From NCBI RefSeq assembly GCF_900111945.1, contig NZ_FOYO01000001.1:806751-870750 (forward strand): a stretch of 64,000 bases of DNA. Direction: 5' to 3'. The stretch comes from Litoreibacter janthinus. GTDB lineage: Bacteria > Pseudomonadota > Alphaproteobacteria > Rhodobacterales > Rhodobacteraceae. Made by a program: the position numbers and the translations under genes. The notes under the pieces are model-generated. The model was given only the letters and a program-made list of their open reading frames with translations, searched no databases and had not been told where the DNA came from. Of the stretch, positions 25,188 through 34,612 are shown piece by piece (position 1 is the first letter of the stretch; each line of letters starts with the position of its first letter).

Positions 25188-26263
25188 TGTTCTATCGTGA
25201 ATCAGGCGACTTTAGCACCACCTATGCCGAGGATAGCCAAACCTTCCCGATCAAATTCGACCGCTACCGCTACTATGTGGTTTTGGCGGTCGCTTTTCTG
25301 GTTATCCCGTTCATCATCAACGACTATTGGGCCAACGCTGTGGCAGTGCCGTTCCTGATCTACGCCATTGCAGCGATCGGGTTGAATATTCTGACCGGCT
25401 ATTGTGGGCAGGTTTCTCTGGGTACCGGCGCCTTCATGGCTGTAGGGGCATACGCCGTCTACAAGCTGATGACAGCTTTCCCCGAAATCTCGATGCTGGT
25501 GCATGTACCGCTGGCAGGTTTGATTACGGCAGGGGTTGTGACGGTTTTCGGGCTGCCGTCGCTGCGGATCAAAGGGTTCTATCTGGCGGTGGCGACGCTG
25601 GCCGCGCAGTTCTTTTTGGTCTGGTTGTTTAACAAGGTGCCATGGTTTTACAACTACTCTGCGTCCGGCCAGATTTCGTCGCCAGAGCGTGACGTGCTGG
25701 GCATCATTGTAACCGGTCCCAACACCGAAGCTTGGGCGAAATACATGATCTGCCTGATCTTCGTGACTCTGGCTGCGATCATCGCGCGGAACCTGACACG
25801 CGGTTCAGTAGGACGTAAATGGATGGCTATCCGCGACATGGACATCGCCGCCGAGATCATCGGCGTAAACCCGATGATGGCGAAGCTGACGGCCTTTGCG
25901 GTGTCGGGCTTCTTTATCGGGGTCGCAGGCGCGCTGTTCTTTAGCGTCTACCTTGGTGCGGCTGAGGTGGGGGAAAGCTTCGGGATCGACAAGTCGTTCT
26001 TGGTGCTGTTCATGGTGATTATCGGTGGTTTGGGATCGATCTTCGGATCCTTTGCCGGTGCTGCCTTTATGGTGCTGCTGCCTGTGTTCCTGAAGAACGT
26101 CTTTGTCGGAATGCTGGGCTGGCCCACGGATCTGGCGGCGCATTTGCAATTCATCGTGTCTGGTGGCCTGATCATCGTGTTCTTGATTCTGGAGCCGCAC
26201 GGCCTGGCGCAACTCTGGCGCTTGGCGAAAGAGAAACTTCGGCTGTGGCCGTTCCCGCATTAA
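25187..26263 (+). CDS. Branched-chain-type ABC transporter permease (LivM family)
   Basis: A 358-residue permease with an unusually long soluble N terminus of about 25 residues, then about ten helices. Diagnostic segments are AIGLNILTGYCGQVSLGTGAF and the coupling region VIIGGLGSIFGSFAGAAFM. It is the partner of LivH in a heterodimeric channel. A strong hairpin follows at 26274-26291, before the binding-protein gene. Confidence 0.93.
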   Translation: MFYRESGDFSTTYAEDSQTFPIKFDRYRYYVVLAVAFLVIPFIINDYWANAVAVPFLIYAIAAIGLNILTGYCGQVSLGTGAFMAVGAYAVYKLMTAFPEISMLVHVPLAGLITAGVVTVFGLPSLRIKGFYLAVATLAAQFFLVWLFNKVPWFYNYSASGQISSPERDVLGIIVTGPNTEAWAKYMICLIFVTLAAIIARNLTRGSVGRKWMAIRDMDIAAEIIGVNPMMAKLTAFAVSGFFIGVAGALFFSVYLGAAEVGESFGIDKSFLVLFMVIIGGLGSIFGSFAGAAFMVLLPVFLKNVFVGMLGWPTDLAAHLQFIVSGGLIIVFLILEPHGLAQLWRLAKEKLRLWPFPH

Positions 26264-26273
26264 TCAAAATCGA

Positions 26274-26291
26274 GGCGGGGTGAACCCCGCC
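26274..26291 (+). repeat. GC-rich intercistronic hairpin (REP-like)
   Basis: GGCGGGG, loop TGAA, CCCCGCC: a perfect 7-bp stem with no T-run after it, so it is not a classical terminator. It sits 35 bp before the binding-protein start. It resembles the GGCGGGGTGAACCCCGCC-type dispersed repeats I associate with this bacterial group; copy number could not be counted. Confidence 0.6.
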
Positions 26292-26326
26292 CTACGCTTC
26301 AAAACATTCTAGGGAGGAAAAACTAG

Positions 26327-27598
26327 ATGAAACTGACGACCTTAGCAGTGGCGGCCATGATGGCAGCCAGCCCAGTGATGGCAGACCTTGTGTTCCCGTC
26401 GCTGTCCTATCGCACTGGCCCATATGCCGCCAACGGTATTCCATTCGCGGATGGATACGAAGATTATTTCACCCTGCTGAACGAGCGCGACGGCGGCATT
26501 GGCGGCGTGCCGATCAAAGTGATCGAATGCGAAACCGGCTACAACACCGAGAAGGGTGTGGAATGCTACGAGGCCACCAAGGGGGAAGGCGCGTTGGTGT
26601 ACCAGCCGCTGTCGACCGGCATCACCTACCAGCTGATCCCGAAAGTGACCGCTGACGGCATCCCGATGCACACCATGGGCTATGGCCGGACATCTGCGAA
26701 GAACGGCGAGACGTTCTCCAACGTGTTCAACTATCCGGCCAACTATTGGGATGGGGCATCGCACGCGATCAACCACATCATGTCGCTTGGCGACATCTCT
26801 GGTAAGAAAATCGCGCTGGTCTATCACAACTCTGCTTATGGCAAGGAGCCGATCCGCACCTTGGAGGAGCTTTCCAAGAAGCACGGTTTTGAGTTGATGT
26901 TGGTTCCAGTCGACCACCCCGGCCAAGAGCAAAAATCGCAATGGCTGCAAATCCGCCAACAGCGCCCTGACAACGTCATCATGTACGGCTGGGGCGTTAT
27001 GAACCAAGTCGCCATTCAGGAAGCGGCCAACATCCGTTATCCGATGGAAAACTTCATTGGTATCTGGTGGTCCGGCTCGGAAAATGACGTGCTGCCAGCA
27101 GGCGACCGTGCGAATGGCTACAAGGCTCTGACGTTCCATAACCTCGGCGACGACTACCCGCTCTATGACGACTTGCGCAAATACGTGGTCGATGCGGGCA
27201 AAGCTGCAGGTGCTGGCGACCAACTTGGCACGGCGCTGTATAACCGTGGCATGTATGCTGCAATGTTGGCCTCCGAAGCTGCCAAAACAGCGCAAGAGCT
27301 GTCGGGCGAGAAGAACCTGACACCTGCCATGATGCGCGACGGCATGGAAGCACTGGAAATGACCGAAGCCAAAATGGCCGAGATCGGACTGCCAGGCTTT
27401 GGTCCTGAGTTCAAAGTGTCTTGCCAGAACCACGGCGGCAACGGCCTTGGAGCTGTAGCGCAGTGGGATGCAGCGGCGAAAAAATGGTCGCTGATCACGG
27501 GCTATGAAGGCTCTGATCAAGACGTGATCCAGCCGTTGATCGACGAAGACAGCGCAGCATTCGCAGCCGAAGCCGGCATCGAAGCGGGCTGCAAGTAA
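26327..27598 (+). CDS. ABC transporter periplasmic substrate-binding protein (LivK-like)
   Basis: A 423-residue type I periplasmic binding protein. The signal peptide is MKLTTLAVAAMMAASPVMA, and the mature part starts DLVFPSLSYRTGPYAANG. GGAGG lies upstream of the ATG. Four cysteines are visible (ECETGYN, VECYEA, VSCQNH, AGCK). It captures the importer's ligand. The family covers amino acids, amides, urea and aromatic or acyl acids; the two flanking acyl-CoA ligases favour a carboxylic acid. It lies between two hairpins, which could raise its transcript level above that of the permeases. Confidence 0.92.
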   Translation: MKLTTLAVAAMMAASPVMADLVFPSLSYRTGPYAANGIPFADGYEDYFTLLNERDGGIGGVPIKVIECETGYNTEKGVECYEATKGEGALVYQPLSTGITYQLIPKVTADGIPMHTMGYGRTSAKNGETFSNVFNYPANYWDGASHAINHIMSLGDISGKKIALVYHNSAYGKEPIRTLEELSKKHGFELMLVPVDHPGQEQKSQWLQIRQQRPDNVIMYGWGVMNQVAIQEAANIRYPMENFIGIWWSGSENDVLPAGDRANGYKALTFHNLGDDYPLYDDLRKYVVDAGKAAGAGDQLGTALYNRGMYAAMLASEAAKTAQELSGEKNLTPAMMRDGMEALEMTEAKMAEIGLPGFGPEFKVSCQNHGGNGLGAVAQWDAAAKKWSLITGYEGSDQDVIQPLIDEDSAAFAAEAGIEAGCK

Positions 27599-27608
27599 GA
27601 CTAATGTT

Positions 27609-27632
27609 CCCGGCTGGCGTATGCTGGCCGGG
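27609..27632 (+). repeat. Intercistronic hairpin after the binding-protein gene
   Basis: Arms CCCGGCTGGC and GCTGGCCGGG form a 10-bp stem with two G-U pairs and a GTAT loop. No T-run follows, so partial termination or 3'-end protection of the binding-protein mRNA is more likely than a full stop. Confidence 0.6.
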
Positions 27633-27660
27633 ACTCCACCAACTTTAGCAGGATGTTGAA

Positions 27661-28482
27661 ATGCTGGATGGTTCCAAAACTGAGACCCTCTTGGAGGTCA
27701 ACAACATTGAGGTGATTTATAATCACGTCATTCTGGTGCTGAAGGGCGTGTCCCTGAAGGTGGCGCAAGGCGGGATTACGGCGCTTCTGGGCGGCAACGG
27801 GGCGGGCAAGTCGACGACTCTGAAAGCGGTGTCGAACTTGCTGCATTCGGAGCGGGGTGAGGTGACCAAGGGGTCGATCATCTATCGCGGCGACCATATT
27901 GCCGGGCTGGATCCTGCGGATATGGTGAAGCGTGGGGTTATTCAGGTGATGGAGGGGCGCCATTGCTTTGAACACCTGACAGTCGAAGAAAATCTGATGA
28001 CCGGCGCGTATACCCGATCCGATGGGCGCGGCGCTGTGGCGGCTGATCTGGAAAAGGTCTACGCCTATTTCCCGCGCTTGCGAGAACGGCGCACGTCACA
28101 GGCGGGCTACACCTCTGGCGGAGAGCAGCAGATGGTTGCGATTGGCCGCGCGATGATGGCCAAGCCCGAAACGATCTTGTTGGACGAGCCGTCGATGGGA
28201 CTTGCGCCGCAGCTGGTGGAAGAGATTTTCGGAATTGTGAAGTCTTTGAATGAACAGGAGGGCGTGTCCTTTCTGCTGGCGGAACAGAACACCAACGTGG
28301 CACTACGATTTGCACATTACGGGTATATCCTTGAAAGCGGTCGCGTTGTAATGGACGGACCTGCCGCAGAACTGCGCGAGAACCCCGACGTGAAAGAGTT
28401 TTACCTTGGTATGTCGGATGAGGGACGAAAGTCGTTCCGCGATGTACGCAGTTATCGGCGTCGCAAACGTTGGCTGTCGTAG
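27661..28482 (+). CDS. Branched-chain-type ABC transporter ATP-binding protein (LivF family)
   Basis: A 273-residue second ATPase of the importer. Walker A is GGNGAGKST, the signature is YTSGGEQQMVAIGRAMM, Walker B is TILLDEPSMGLAPQL and the H-loop position reads LAEQNTNVAL, with Gln where many ATPases have His, as is usual for LivF. The C terminus has a basic tail (YRRRKRWLS). It pairs with the LivG ATPase at 22594. Confidence 0.93.
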   Translation: MLDGSKTETLLEVNNIEVIYNHVILVLKGVSLKVAQGGITALLGGNGAGKSTTLKAVSNLLHSERGEVTKGSIIYRGDHIAGLDPADMVKRGVIQVMEGRHCFEHLTVEENLMTGAYTRSDGRGAVAADLEKVYAYFPRLRERRTSQAGYTSGGEQQMVAIGRAMMAKPETILLDEPSMGLAPQLVEEIFGIVKSLNEQEGVSFLLAEQNTNVALRFAHYGYILESGRVVMDGPAAELRENPDVKEFYLGMSDEGRKSFRDVRSYRRRKRWLS

Positions 28483-28516
28483 TTTTTTAGTACTTTTAAC
28501 CAAATGGAGACGTAGC

Positions 28517-29671
28517 GTGGGATTCTATGATGACTTGGAGACCCGCAGTGCGGACGCACGCGAAGCCGCTCAAGTGGCAGCATTGCGAAAGCTTGGCGTC
28601 GAACTAAAGAGTTTGGCGGAGCTGTCAGGCAGGCCTGTGCTGCGAAAGTCAGACCTTTCGGCGAAGCAGAAAGAAAAGCCGCCATTTGGAGGCATGCATG
28701 TCGACAACGTCGCGCATGTTTTTCAATCGCCGGGGCCGATTTACGAGCCTGGTGGCGTGTCCCACGACTGGTGGCGCTTCGGTCGGTTTTTGAACGCCTG
28801 CGGGATCGGCCGCAACGATGTCGTGCAAAACTGTTTCGGCTATCATCTGACCCCCGCAGGGATGATGTTTGAAAATGGCGCACGCGCCGTGGGCGCGCGG
28901 GTCCTGCCAGCGGGCACGGGCCAAACCGAATTACAGGTTCGCGCAGCCAAAGACGTCGGCGCGACGGCCTATGCAGGCACGCCAGACTATTTGAATGTTA
29001 TATTGGAGAAGGCCGATGAAATGGGGGAGGCCTTGGGCTTCACTAAGGCGGCGGTGTCGGGCGGTGCGTTATTCCCGTCGTTGCGGCAGAGCTATGCGGA
29101 TCGTGGTATCTCGTGTCTCCAATGCTATGCAACGGCCGATCTTGGGCATATTGCCTACGAGTCTGACGCAATGGAAGGTATGATCATCGACGAAGGCGTT
29201 ATCGTCGAGATTGTGACGCCCGGGACCGGGACGCCCGTGGCCGAGGGCCAAGTTGGCGAGATTGTTGTCACATCGTTGAACCCCGATTACCCGCTGATCC
29301 GCTTTGGTACGGGCGACATGAGCGCCATTATGACAGGAACATCGCCATGCGGGCGAACCAACATGCGCATCAAAGGCTGGATGGGACGGGCGGACCAGAC
29401 AACCAAGATCAAAGGCATGTTCGTACGTCCCGAACAGGTGGCTGATCTCGTTGCGAAGCATGCCGAGATCGTACGGGCGAGGGTCGTGGCCTCCCGCGAT
29501 GGAGAAATGGACACAATGCGTGTTTTGATTGAGGCTGACGGTGGAAGCGCGGAGGTTTTCGCCAGCTCTATTGTTGATGTGTTGAAACTAAAAGGCGCTG
29601 TAGACGTTGTCCCCGTAGGTAGCCTGCCCAATGATGGGCTCGTGATCGAGGATCAACGTAGCTACGATTAG
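28517..29671 (+). CDS. Phenylacetate-CoA ligase-like AMP-binding enzyme
   Basis: A 384-residue ligase of the PaaK-like subgroup. Visible features are GGMHVDNVAHVFQSPGPIYEP, NCFGYHLTPAGMMFENG, QCYATADLGHIAYE and a C-terminal domain beginning GWMGRADQTTKIKGMFVRP. Such enzymes activate aryl acids, phenylacetate being the best known, as CoA thioesters. The GTG at 28517 follows GGAGA and gives MGFYDDLETRS. The frame extends upstream into livF, which I reject as the start. It closes the importer cluster that another ligase opens. Confidence 0.87.
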   Translation: MGFYDDLETRSADAREAAQVAALRKLGVELKSLAELSGRPVLRKSDLSAKQKEKPPFGGMHVDNVAHVFQSPGPIYEPGGVSHDWWRFGRFLNACGIGRNDVVQNCFGYHLTPAGMMFENGARAVGARVLPAGTGQTELQVRAAKDVGATAYAGTPDYLNVILEKADEMGEALGFTKAAVSGGALFPSLRQSYADRGISCLQCYATADLGHIAYESDAMEGMIIDEGVIVEIVTPGTGTPVAEGQVGEIVVTSLNPDYPLIRFGTGDMSAIMTGTSPCGRTNMRIKGWMGRADQTTKIKGMFVRPEQVADLVAKHAEIVRARVVASRDGEMDTMRVLIEADGGSAEVFASSIVDVLKLKGAVDVVPVGSLPNDGLVIEDQRSYD

Positions 29672-29684
29672 AGAGGATTTTGCC

Positions 29685-31331
29685 ATGAAACCCCACGCCA
29701 GCCTAGCCGCCCTGTTGTTAATGTCGGTGCCTGCCTGGGCGGGGGACATGGCCCTAGTTGTCGGCAACGAAGACTATGCCAACGGGCGAGATCTGGGATC
29801 CGCGGACGAGATGTTGGACGCGGTTACGCCGTTGCAGGACGCTGGGTTCGAAGTTCTGAGCGGCGCGGACCTGAGCGCCGCTGCGCTCTTGGACTTGGTG
29901 TCGAACTTGAACTCCAAAACCGACGGATCGGGGCGCGTGGTCGTCGCTTTGTCAGGGCATTTCGGCCAGAGCACTAGCGGGAACTGGTTCATTGGATCTG
30001 ATGCGGACGGGCCTGATTTGGTGTCGGTCAACGCCCAGGCCGTTTCAATCTCGACACTTCTGGAAATCGCTGGCCGCTCCCCTGGCGGTGCTGTCGTGGC
30101 GTTGGGTGTGGAGGAGGCAGAGTTTAAGTTCGGCAGCGGAATGCGCACCGGCTTAGGAAGCTTCGACATCCCGCAAGGGGTAAGCGTCATTATCGGTCCG
30201 TCAGGCGATGTTGCTGATTTCGCCAAAGACGCGCTTCCCGTGAAAGGGCAATCCATCGCAAACGCGCTGAACGCCTGGCCGAGTTTGCAAGGCATGGGCT
30301 TTATGGCCCCGCTTGTTCCGTTCCTTCCAAGCGACGGAGAAGCCCCACCTGCCGTGGTGAAAGTCGATCCGGATGCCGATCAGAAGGCGCTGTGGAAAGT
30401 AACGCAGGATATCGGGACGCTAGACGCCTACGAGGCCTATTTGAAGCGCCACCCGAAAGGGCTGTTCACCGATCAAGCGCGCGCTGAAATTGAAAAGATC
30501 ATAGCGCAGCCGCAACTTTTAGCGGAACAAAGTGAAGCGGCACTCAATTTGAGCCGAGACAGACGCCGCGAGATTCAACGCTCCTTGTCTTTGTTAGATT
30601 ACGATCCGAACGGAATTGACGGTATTTTTGGTCGCGGGTCGCGAGCTGCCATCCAGAAATGGCAGAATGTGAACGGGGAGGACGCGACGGGGTTCCTGAC
30701 GCTTGCCCAGATCGAGCGGATCAAGGCGCAAGCCGATCGCCGATCGCAGGAACTGGAAGAAGAGGCGCGAATTCGTAAGGTCGAGCTGGAACGCAAGGAC
30801 CGCGCATATTGGCGAGCTACGGGCCAAGGTGGCGACGAAACAGGGTTACGCGCCTATCTGGAGCGCTACCCCGACGGGGTGTTTGCCGAACTCGCGACAG
30901 CGCGTCTTGAACCTTTTGAAGACGCCCGCCGCGCAGCCGCTGCCGAGCAGGATCGCGCGGACTGGGATGCCGCGGTATCGGTAGGGTCGCTGGCTGCATA
31001 CCAAGGTTACATTCAGGCAAATCCCGAGGGCGCATTTGTTGAGCAGGCGCGCGCGCAGATTGCTGAATTGGAGTTTGAGGCAAAGAACGCAGACGCCTTG
31101 CGTGCGGCCGAACGCAATGAGGAACGTTTGGGTCTGAATGGTGGCACCAAGCGTTTGGTCGAAGATCGGCTGCGGTCGCTAGGCCTAAAGCCCGGCGCAG
31201 TGGACGGGACATTTGACGATGACACACGCCGCGCGATCCGACGCTATCAAGAGGCGCGAAATTTGCCGCGCACCGGTTTCCTGAGCCAGCAGACACTGGT
31301 TCGCTTGCTCGCGGATTCGGTGCTGCGCTAG
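29685..31331 (+). CDS. Caspase-like fold protein with two peptidoglycan-binding domains (no catalytic Cys)
   Basis: A 548-residue secreted protein. After the signal peptide ([19 protein letters not shown]) comes a caspase/metacaspase-like domain (about 20-215) with [11 protein letters not shown] and ALSGHFGQ, where the catalytic His would be. The strand that should end in a catalytic Cys reads [11 protein letters not shown], and the whole protein has no Cys, so it cannot be a cysteine protease. Three repeats of about 25 residues follow (near 246, 388 and 436) with the pattern AYxxYLxxxPxGxFxxxA. Peptidoglycan-binding type 1 domains lie at about 291-345 and 487-545. A scaffold at the cell wall is a reasonable inference. 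Confidence 0.82.
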   Translation: MKPHASLAALLLMSVPAWAGDMALVVGNEDYANGRDLGSADEMLDAVTPLQDAGFEVLSGADLSAAALLDLVSNLNSKTDGSGRVVVALSGHFGQSTSGNWFIGSDADGPDLVSVNAQAVSISTLLEIAGRSPGGAVVALGVEEAEFKFGSGMRTGLGSFDIPQGVSVIIGPSGDVADFAKDALPVKGQSIANALNAWPSLQGMGFMAPLVPFLPSDGEAPPAVVKVDPDADQKALWKVTQDIGTLDAYEAYLKRHPKGLFTDQARAEIEKIIAQPQLLAEQSEAALNLSRDRRREIQRSLSLLDYDPNGIDGIFGRGSRAAIQKWQNVNGEDATGFLTLAQIERIKAQADRRSQELEEEARIRKVELERKDRAYWRATGQGGDETGLRAYLERYPDGVFAELATARLEPFEDARRAAAAEQDRADWDAAVSVGSLAAYQGYIQANPEGAFVEQARAQIAELEFEAKNADALRAAERNEERLGLNGGTKRLVEDRLRSLGLKPGAVDGTFDDDTRRAIRRYQEARNLPRTGFLSQQTLVRLLADSVLR

Positions 31332-31927
31332 ATTGCTTTGCGCGCTTTCAACGCCGCAGAAATGGTCCCGTCGTCGAGGTAGTCCAACTCCCCACCGATT
31401 GGGACGCCTTGCGCCAACGACGTTACGGTAACGCCACGCCTGTCTAGTTCGCCTGCGATATAGTGCGCGGTTGTTTGACCGTCGATTGTGGCGTTAAGCG
31501 CCAAAATGACTTCGCTAATCTGCTCGCCGACCACACGGTCCATCAGCTTTGGGATGCGTAGCTCTTCTGGCCCAATGGCGTCCAGCGCGGACAAGGTGCC
31601 ACCCAATACATGGTAACGGCCCTTGAAGACGCCGGAACGCTCCATCGCCCACAAGTCGGCGACGTCTTCGACGACACAGATTTCTCCGTTTGCGCGCTTT
31701 TCAGTGGTGCAGATGTCGCAAACGTCTGAGGTGCCGATGTTCCCGCAGTTCAGGCACTCCCGCGCGGTGGCGGCGACGTGCTGCAAACTGTCGGCGAGTG
31801 GTACCATAAGGAGCGCGCGCTTCTTGATCATGTGCAACACTGCACGCCGCGCCGAACGGGGGCCAAGTCCCGGCAGCTTTGCCATCATCTCGATGAGATG
31901 ATCCAAATCTTTGGTTGAGTTTGACAC
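31328..31927 (-). CDS. recR: Recombination mediator RecR
   Basis: A 199-residue protein with helix-hairpin-helix ([19 protein letters not shown]), a C4 zinc finger ([16 protein letters not shown]) and a Toprim domain ([17 protein letters not shown]). It acts with RecF/RecO in loading RecA at gaps. It is the last gene of dnaX-ybaB-recR, and its stop overlaps that of the convergent caspase-like gene by 4 bp. Confidence 0.96.
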   Translation of the reverse strand: MSNSTKDLDHLIEMMAKLPGLGPRSARRAVLHMIKKRALLMVPLADSLQHVAATARECLNCGNIGTSDVCDICTTEKRANGEICVVEDVADLWAMERSGVFKGRYHVLGGTLSALDAIGPEELRIPKLMDRVVGEQISEVILALNATIDGQTTAHYIAGELDRRGVTVTSLAQGVPIGGELDYLDDGTISAALKARKAI

Positions 31928-31946
31928 GCCCTTGAACCAACCGCCC

Positions 31947-32291
31947 TCAGAAGGGCAGTTTCATGCCTGCCGGAATTCCCATTTCCTCGGTGAGCTTGCT
32001 CATCTCGGAGGCGGCCTTGTCCGCAGCTTTCGACTGGGCGTCTTTGATGGCAGCAAGGATCAGATCTTCGACGACTTCTTTCTCCTCTGGATGAAAGATC
32101 GAAGGGTCGATATCCAGGCCGGTCAGGATACCTTTAGCAGTTGCGGTGGCCTTCACCAAACCTGCACCGCTTTCGCCTTGGACTTCGATGTTCTGCAGGT
32201 CTTCCTGCATCTGGGTCATCTTATCCTGCATCTCTTTGGCTTTTTTCATCATTCCGGCCATGTCGCCGAGGCTGCCTAGTCCTTTGAGCAT
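31947..32291 (-). CDS. YbaB/EbfC family nucleoid-associated protein
   Basis: A 114-residue DNA-binding protein starting [21 protein letters not shown], with the family's long helix and central beta strands. It forms a dimer that binds DNA with little specificity. It lies between dnaX and recR on the same strand, the classical arrangement. Its end is 19 bp from recR, and a 140-bp gap separates it from dnaX. Confidence 0.95.
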   Translation of the reverse strand: MLKGLGSLGDMAGMMKKAKEMQDKMTQMQEDLQNIEVQGESGAGLVKATATAKGILTGLDIDPSIFHPEEKEVVEDLILAAIKDAQSKAADKAASEMSKLTEEMGIPAGMKLPF

Positions 32292-32431
32292 CTGGAGGTC
32301 TCCATTGAGAATTCGTGTTGAAGGTGTTTATGGCAGAGCCAACAGGACAGGCACAAGCGCACACCGCCTTGTAGGGCAGGAAGATGGCGCGAATTTCATA
32401 GTTCTAAGCTGAAATGGCGTTGCGAAATGGG

Positions 32432-34168
32432 TCAGTCGTCCTCGAACGGGTCCCATTCATCTTCGACTTCAGGAAGCGCCTCGACAGCGGCCTCCTGGAC
32501 CAAATCCGCGGCGGTGCGGATCTCGATGATTTTCGCACCGGGGAAGGCCTGAAGAGTGGCTTGCATCAGCGGGTGTCCAGTGGCTTCGGCCTTCAGCGCG
32601 TTCGCCTCTCTGTCACGTTCAGCGGCTAGGGTCGGTGCGCCACCTTCGTTAACAAGAGTGACTGCCCACCGCTGACCCGTCCACTGCTGCAGGCGAGCGC
32701 CAAGACGCGCTGCGAGATCGCGTGGCGCGTCGTTTGTGGGAACAAACTCAATACGCCCAGGGGCGTAGTGGGCCAACTGGATGTAGCCTTCGACCTCGAC
32801 CAGCAGCTTCATGTCTCTGTTGGTGCGGATGAGCTCCACGACCTGATTGAATGTCGCGTAGCGGGCGAGCGCATGTTCTGGCGAAACGTCCAGAGCAGCA
32901 GACGTACCACCGCCCATTGTGACTGTTTCAGTTTGCGCGCGGGCAGTCGTCATTCCGCCGCCTTGTGGTGGCGTTGATCCGCCGGATGGCGCGGATGGGG
33001 GCGGCGTTTCTTGCAACTTGCGCACCAACTCTTCTGGCGAAGGCAAGTCGGCCATATGGGTCAACCGGATGATCGCCATTTCAGCCGCCATCATGGCGTT
33101 GGGCGCGCTTGCGACCTCTTCTAGGGATTTCAGCAGGAGTTGCCACATGCGGGACATCGCGCGCATCGGAAGCGCTTCGGCCATTTGCGCACCGCGTGTG
33201 CGCTCGTCCGGCCCGACAGTCGGATCATCGGCTGCCTCAGGCGTAATTTTGATAACGCTAACCCAGTGGGTGATTTCGGCCAAGTCACGCAGGACGGCCA
33301 TAGGATCGGCCCCGTCGGCATATTGCGAGGACAGTTCTTGCAATGCGCCTGCGGCGTCGCCCTTCATGACAAGGTCGAACAGGTCCAGCACGCGGCCGCG
33401 ATCAGCAAGGCCGAGCATGGCACGGACTTGGGGTGCCGTTGTTTCGCCTGCGCCGTGGGAAATGGCCTGATCCATGAGGCTCATCGCATCACGCACAGAG
33501 CCTTCTGCGGCGCGGGTGATCAGCGCTAGCGCGTCCTCGGCGATTTCAGCTGTTTCTTTTGCAGCGATGGATTGCAGGTGGGCGATCATCACCTCCGGCT
33601 CGATCCGGCGCAGATCGAAACGTTGGCAGCGGGACAGGACGGTGACCGGAACTTTACGGATTTCCGTGGTGGCGAAGATGAATTTGACGTGTTCGGGCGG
33701 CTCCTCCAGCGTCTTCAACAGGGCGTTGAAGGCGGAGGTGGACAGCATGTGCACCTCATCGATGATGTAAATTTTGTAGCGGGCGGAAGCGGCGCGGTAG
33801 TGAACAGAGTCGATAATTTCGCGAATGTCACCCACACCGGTCCGAGACGCCGCGTCCATTTCCATAACGTCGACATGGCGGCCTTCTGCGATCGCCACAC
33901 AGTTGTCGCAAACCCCACAGGGGTCAGTCGTCGGGCCACCTTGACCATCAGCACCGACGCAGTTCATTCCTTTAGCGATAATCCGCGCTGTGGTGGTTTT
34001 GCCAGTGCCTCGAATGCCCGTCATGATGAACGCTTGTGCAATACGGCCCGCGTCAAAAGCGTTCTTGAGCGTGCGCACCATGGCGTCCTGACCGATCAGA
34101 TCGGCGAATGTGGCTGGGCGGTATTTCCGCGCCAGAACCTGATAGCCGCCGCTGGTGGTTTCAGTCAT
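32432..34168 (-). CDS. dnaX: DNA polymerase III subunits gamma/tau
   Basis: A 578-residue clamp-loader ATPase. It starts MTETTSGGYQVLARKYRPATF; Walker A is TGIRGTGKTTTARI. The zinc module has Cys in MNCVGADG, DPCGVCDNC. Walker B/SRC follow as YIIDEVHMLS and LSRCQRFDLR. The tail ends in acidic DEWDPFEDD, typical of alphaproteobacterial tau. The frame continues to 34192, but the ATG at 34168 begins the conserved sequence. I saw no slippery A-run of the E. coli kind. Confidence 0.96.
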   Translation of the reverse strand: MTETTSGGYQVLARKYRPATFADLIGQDAMVRTLKNAFDAGRIAQAFIMTGIRGTGKTTTARIIAKGMNCVGADGQGGPTTDPCGVCDNCVAIAEGRHVDVMEMDAASRTGVGDIREIIDSVHYRAASARYKIYIIDEVHMLSTSAFNALLKTLEEPPEHVKFIFATTEIRKVPVTVLSRCQRFDLRRIEPEVMIAHLQSIAAKETAEIAEDALALITRAAEGSVRDAMSLMDQAISHGAGETTAPQVRAMLGLADRGRVLDLFDLVMKGDAAGALQELSSQYADGADPMAVLRDLAEITHWVSVIKITPEAADDPTVGPDERTRGAQMAEALPMRAMSRMWQLLLKSLEEVASAPNAMMAAEMAIIRLTHMADLPSPEELVRKLQETPPPSAPSGGSTPPQGGGMTTARAQTETVTMGGGTSAALDVSPEHALARYATFNQVVELIRTNRDMKLLVEVEGYIQLAHYAPGRIEFVPTNDAPRDLAARLGARLQQWTGQRWAVTLVNEGGAPTLAAERDREANALKAEATGHPLMQATLQAFPGAKIIEIRTAADLVQEAAVEALPEVEDEWDPFEDD

Positions 34169-34192
34169 TTGAGATCCTTGGATTCGACACAT

Positions 34193-34510
34193 TTCGGAAG
34201 TTAGTTGTCCAACGGCGCGAGGTCCAGCGAATGCGCGCTGCGATATTGGCCTGACCCAGTCCCCCTAGCTGCTGATAGATATATATTCCTGAGCTTATGA
34301 GCTTTTTGGGGGCTGAATTAAAGCCGCTTAGCAGGGCGGCATTCGTAGCGTTGACACTCCCGCGCAAGCTCAGGTGCGTTAAGCCGAGGTACAGCCATTG
34401 TCATCAGAGCCCAAAAGCGGACATATTGCCCGATAGCTGAGTTGGGGGTGACGCCGCGATCATTGATCCGGCAACGTCGCGCAGGATCGCCCGAGGCATG
34501 TGCGACTAAG
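34193..34510. other. Intergenic region between dnaX and the SRP RNA
   Basis: These 318 bp must hold the dnaX promoter on the minus strand. An AT-rich stretch (34279-34290, ATATATATT-like) could supply a -10, but I cannot find a convincing -35 for it. No conserved protein or RNA is recognisable here. Confidence 0.4.
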
Positions 34511-34609
34511 GTGAGAGGTTGGACATCGACCCAAGTGGGGCTCGTTGTGGCTGCTTCCTTCCGGATCTGACCAGGTTGGCGAGGCACTTGCCCGCGCCAA
34601 CCCCTCAAC
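34511..34609 (-). ncRNA. ffs: Signal recognition particle RNA, small bacterial type (4.5S)
   Basis: On the minus strand the core CTGGTCAGATCCGGAAGGAA continues GCAGCCA, the near-invariant SRP RNA apical domain with the GGAA-type loop. The flanks GAGGGGTTGG and CCAACCTCTC pair to close the rod, giving about 99 nt. It binds Ffh for co-translational targeting of membrane proteins. Location next to dnaX is usual in alphaproteobacteria. Ends are estimated from the terminal helix. Confidence 0.93.
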
Positions 34610-34612
34610 GCC

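Noticed and set aside
26342..27520. A 392-codon open frame on the minus strand opposite the binding-protein gene
   Set aside because: It mirrors the codons of the real gene, is rich in His/Arg/Val, and has no domain, signal or ribosome site.
32432..34168. Programmed frameshift in dnaX to make a short gamma form
   Set aside because: No slippery A-run with a downstream hairpin was seen.
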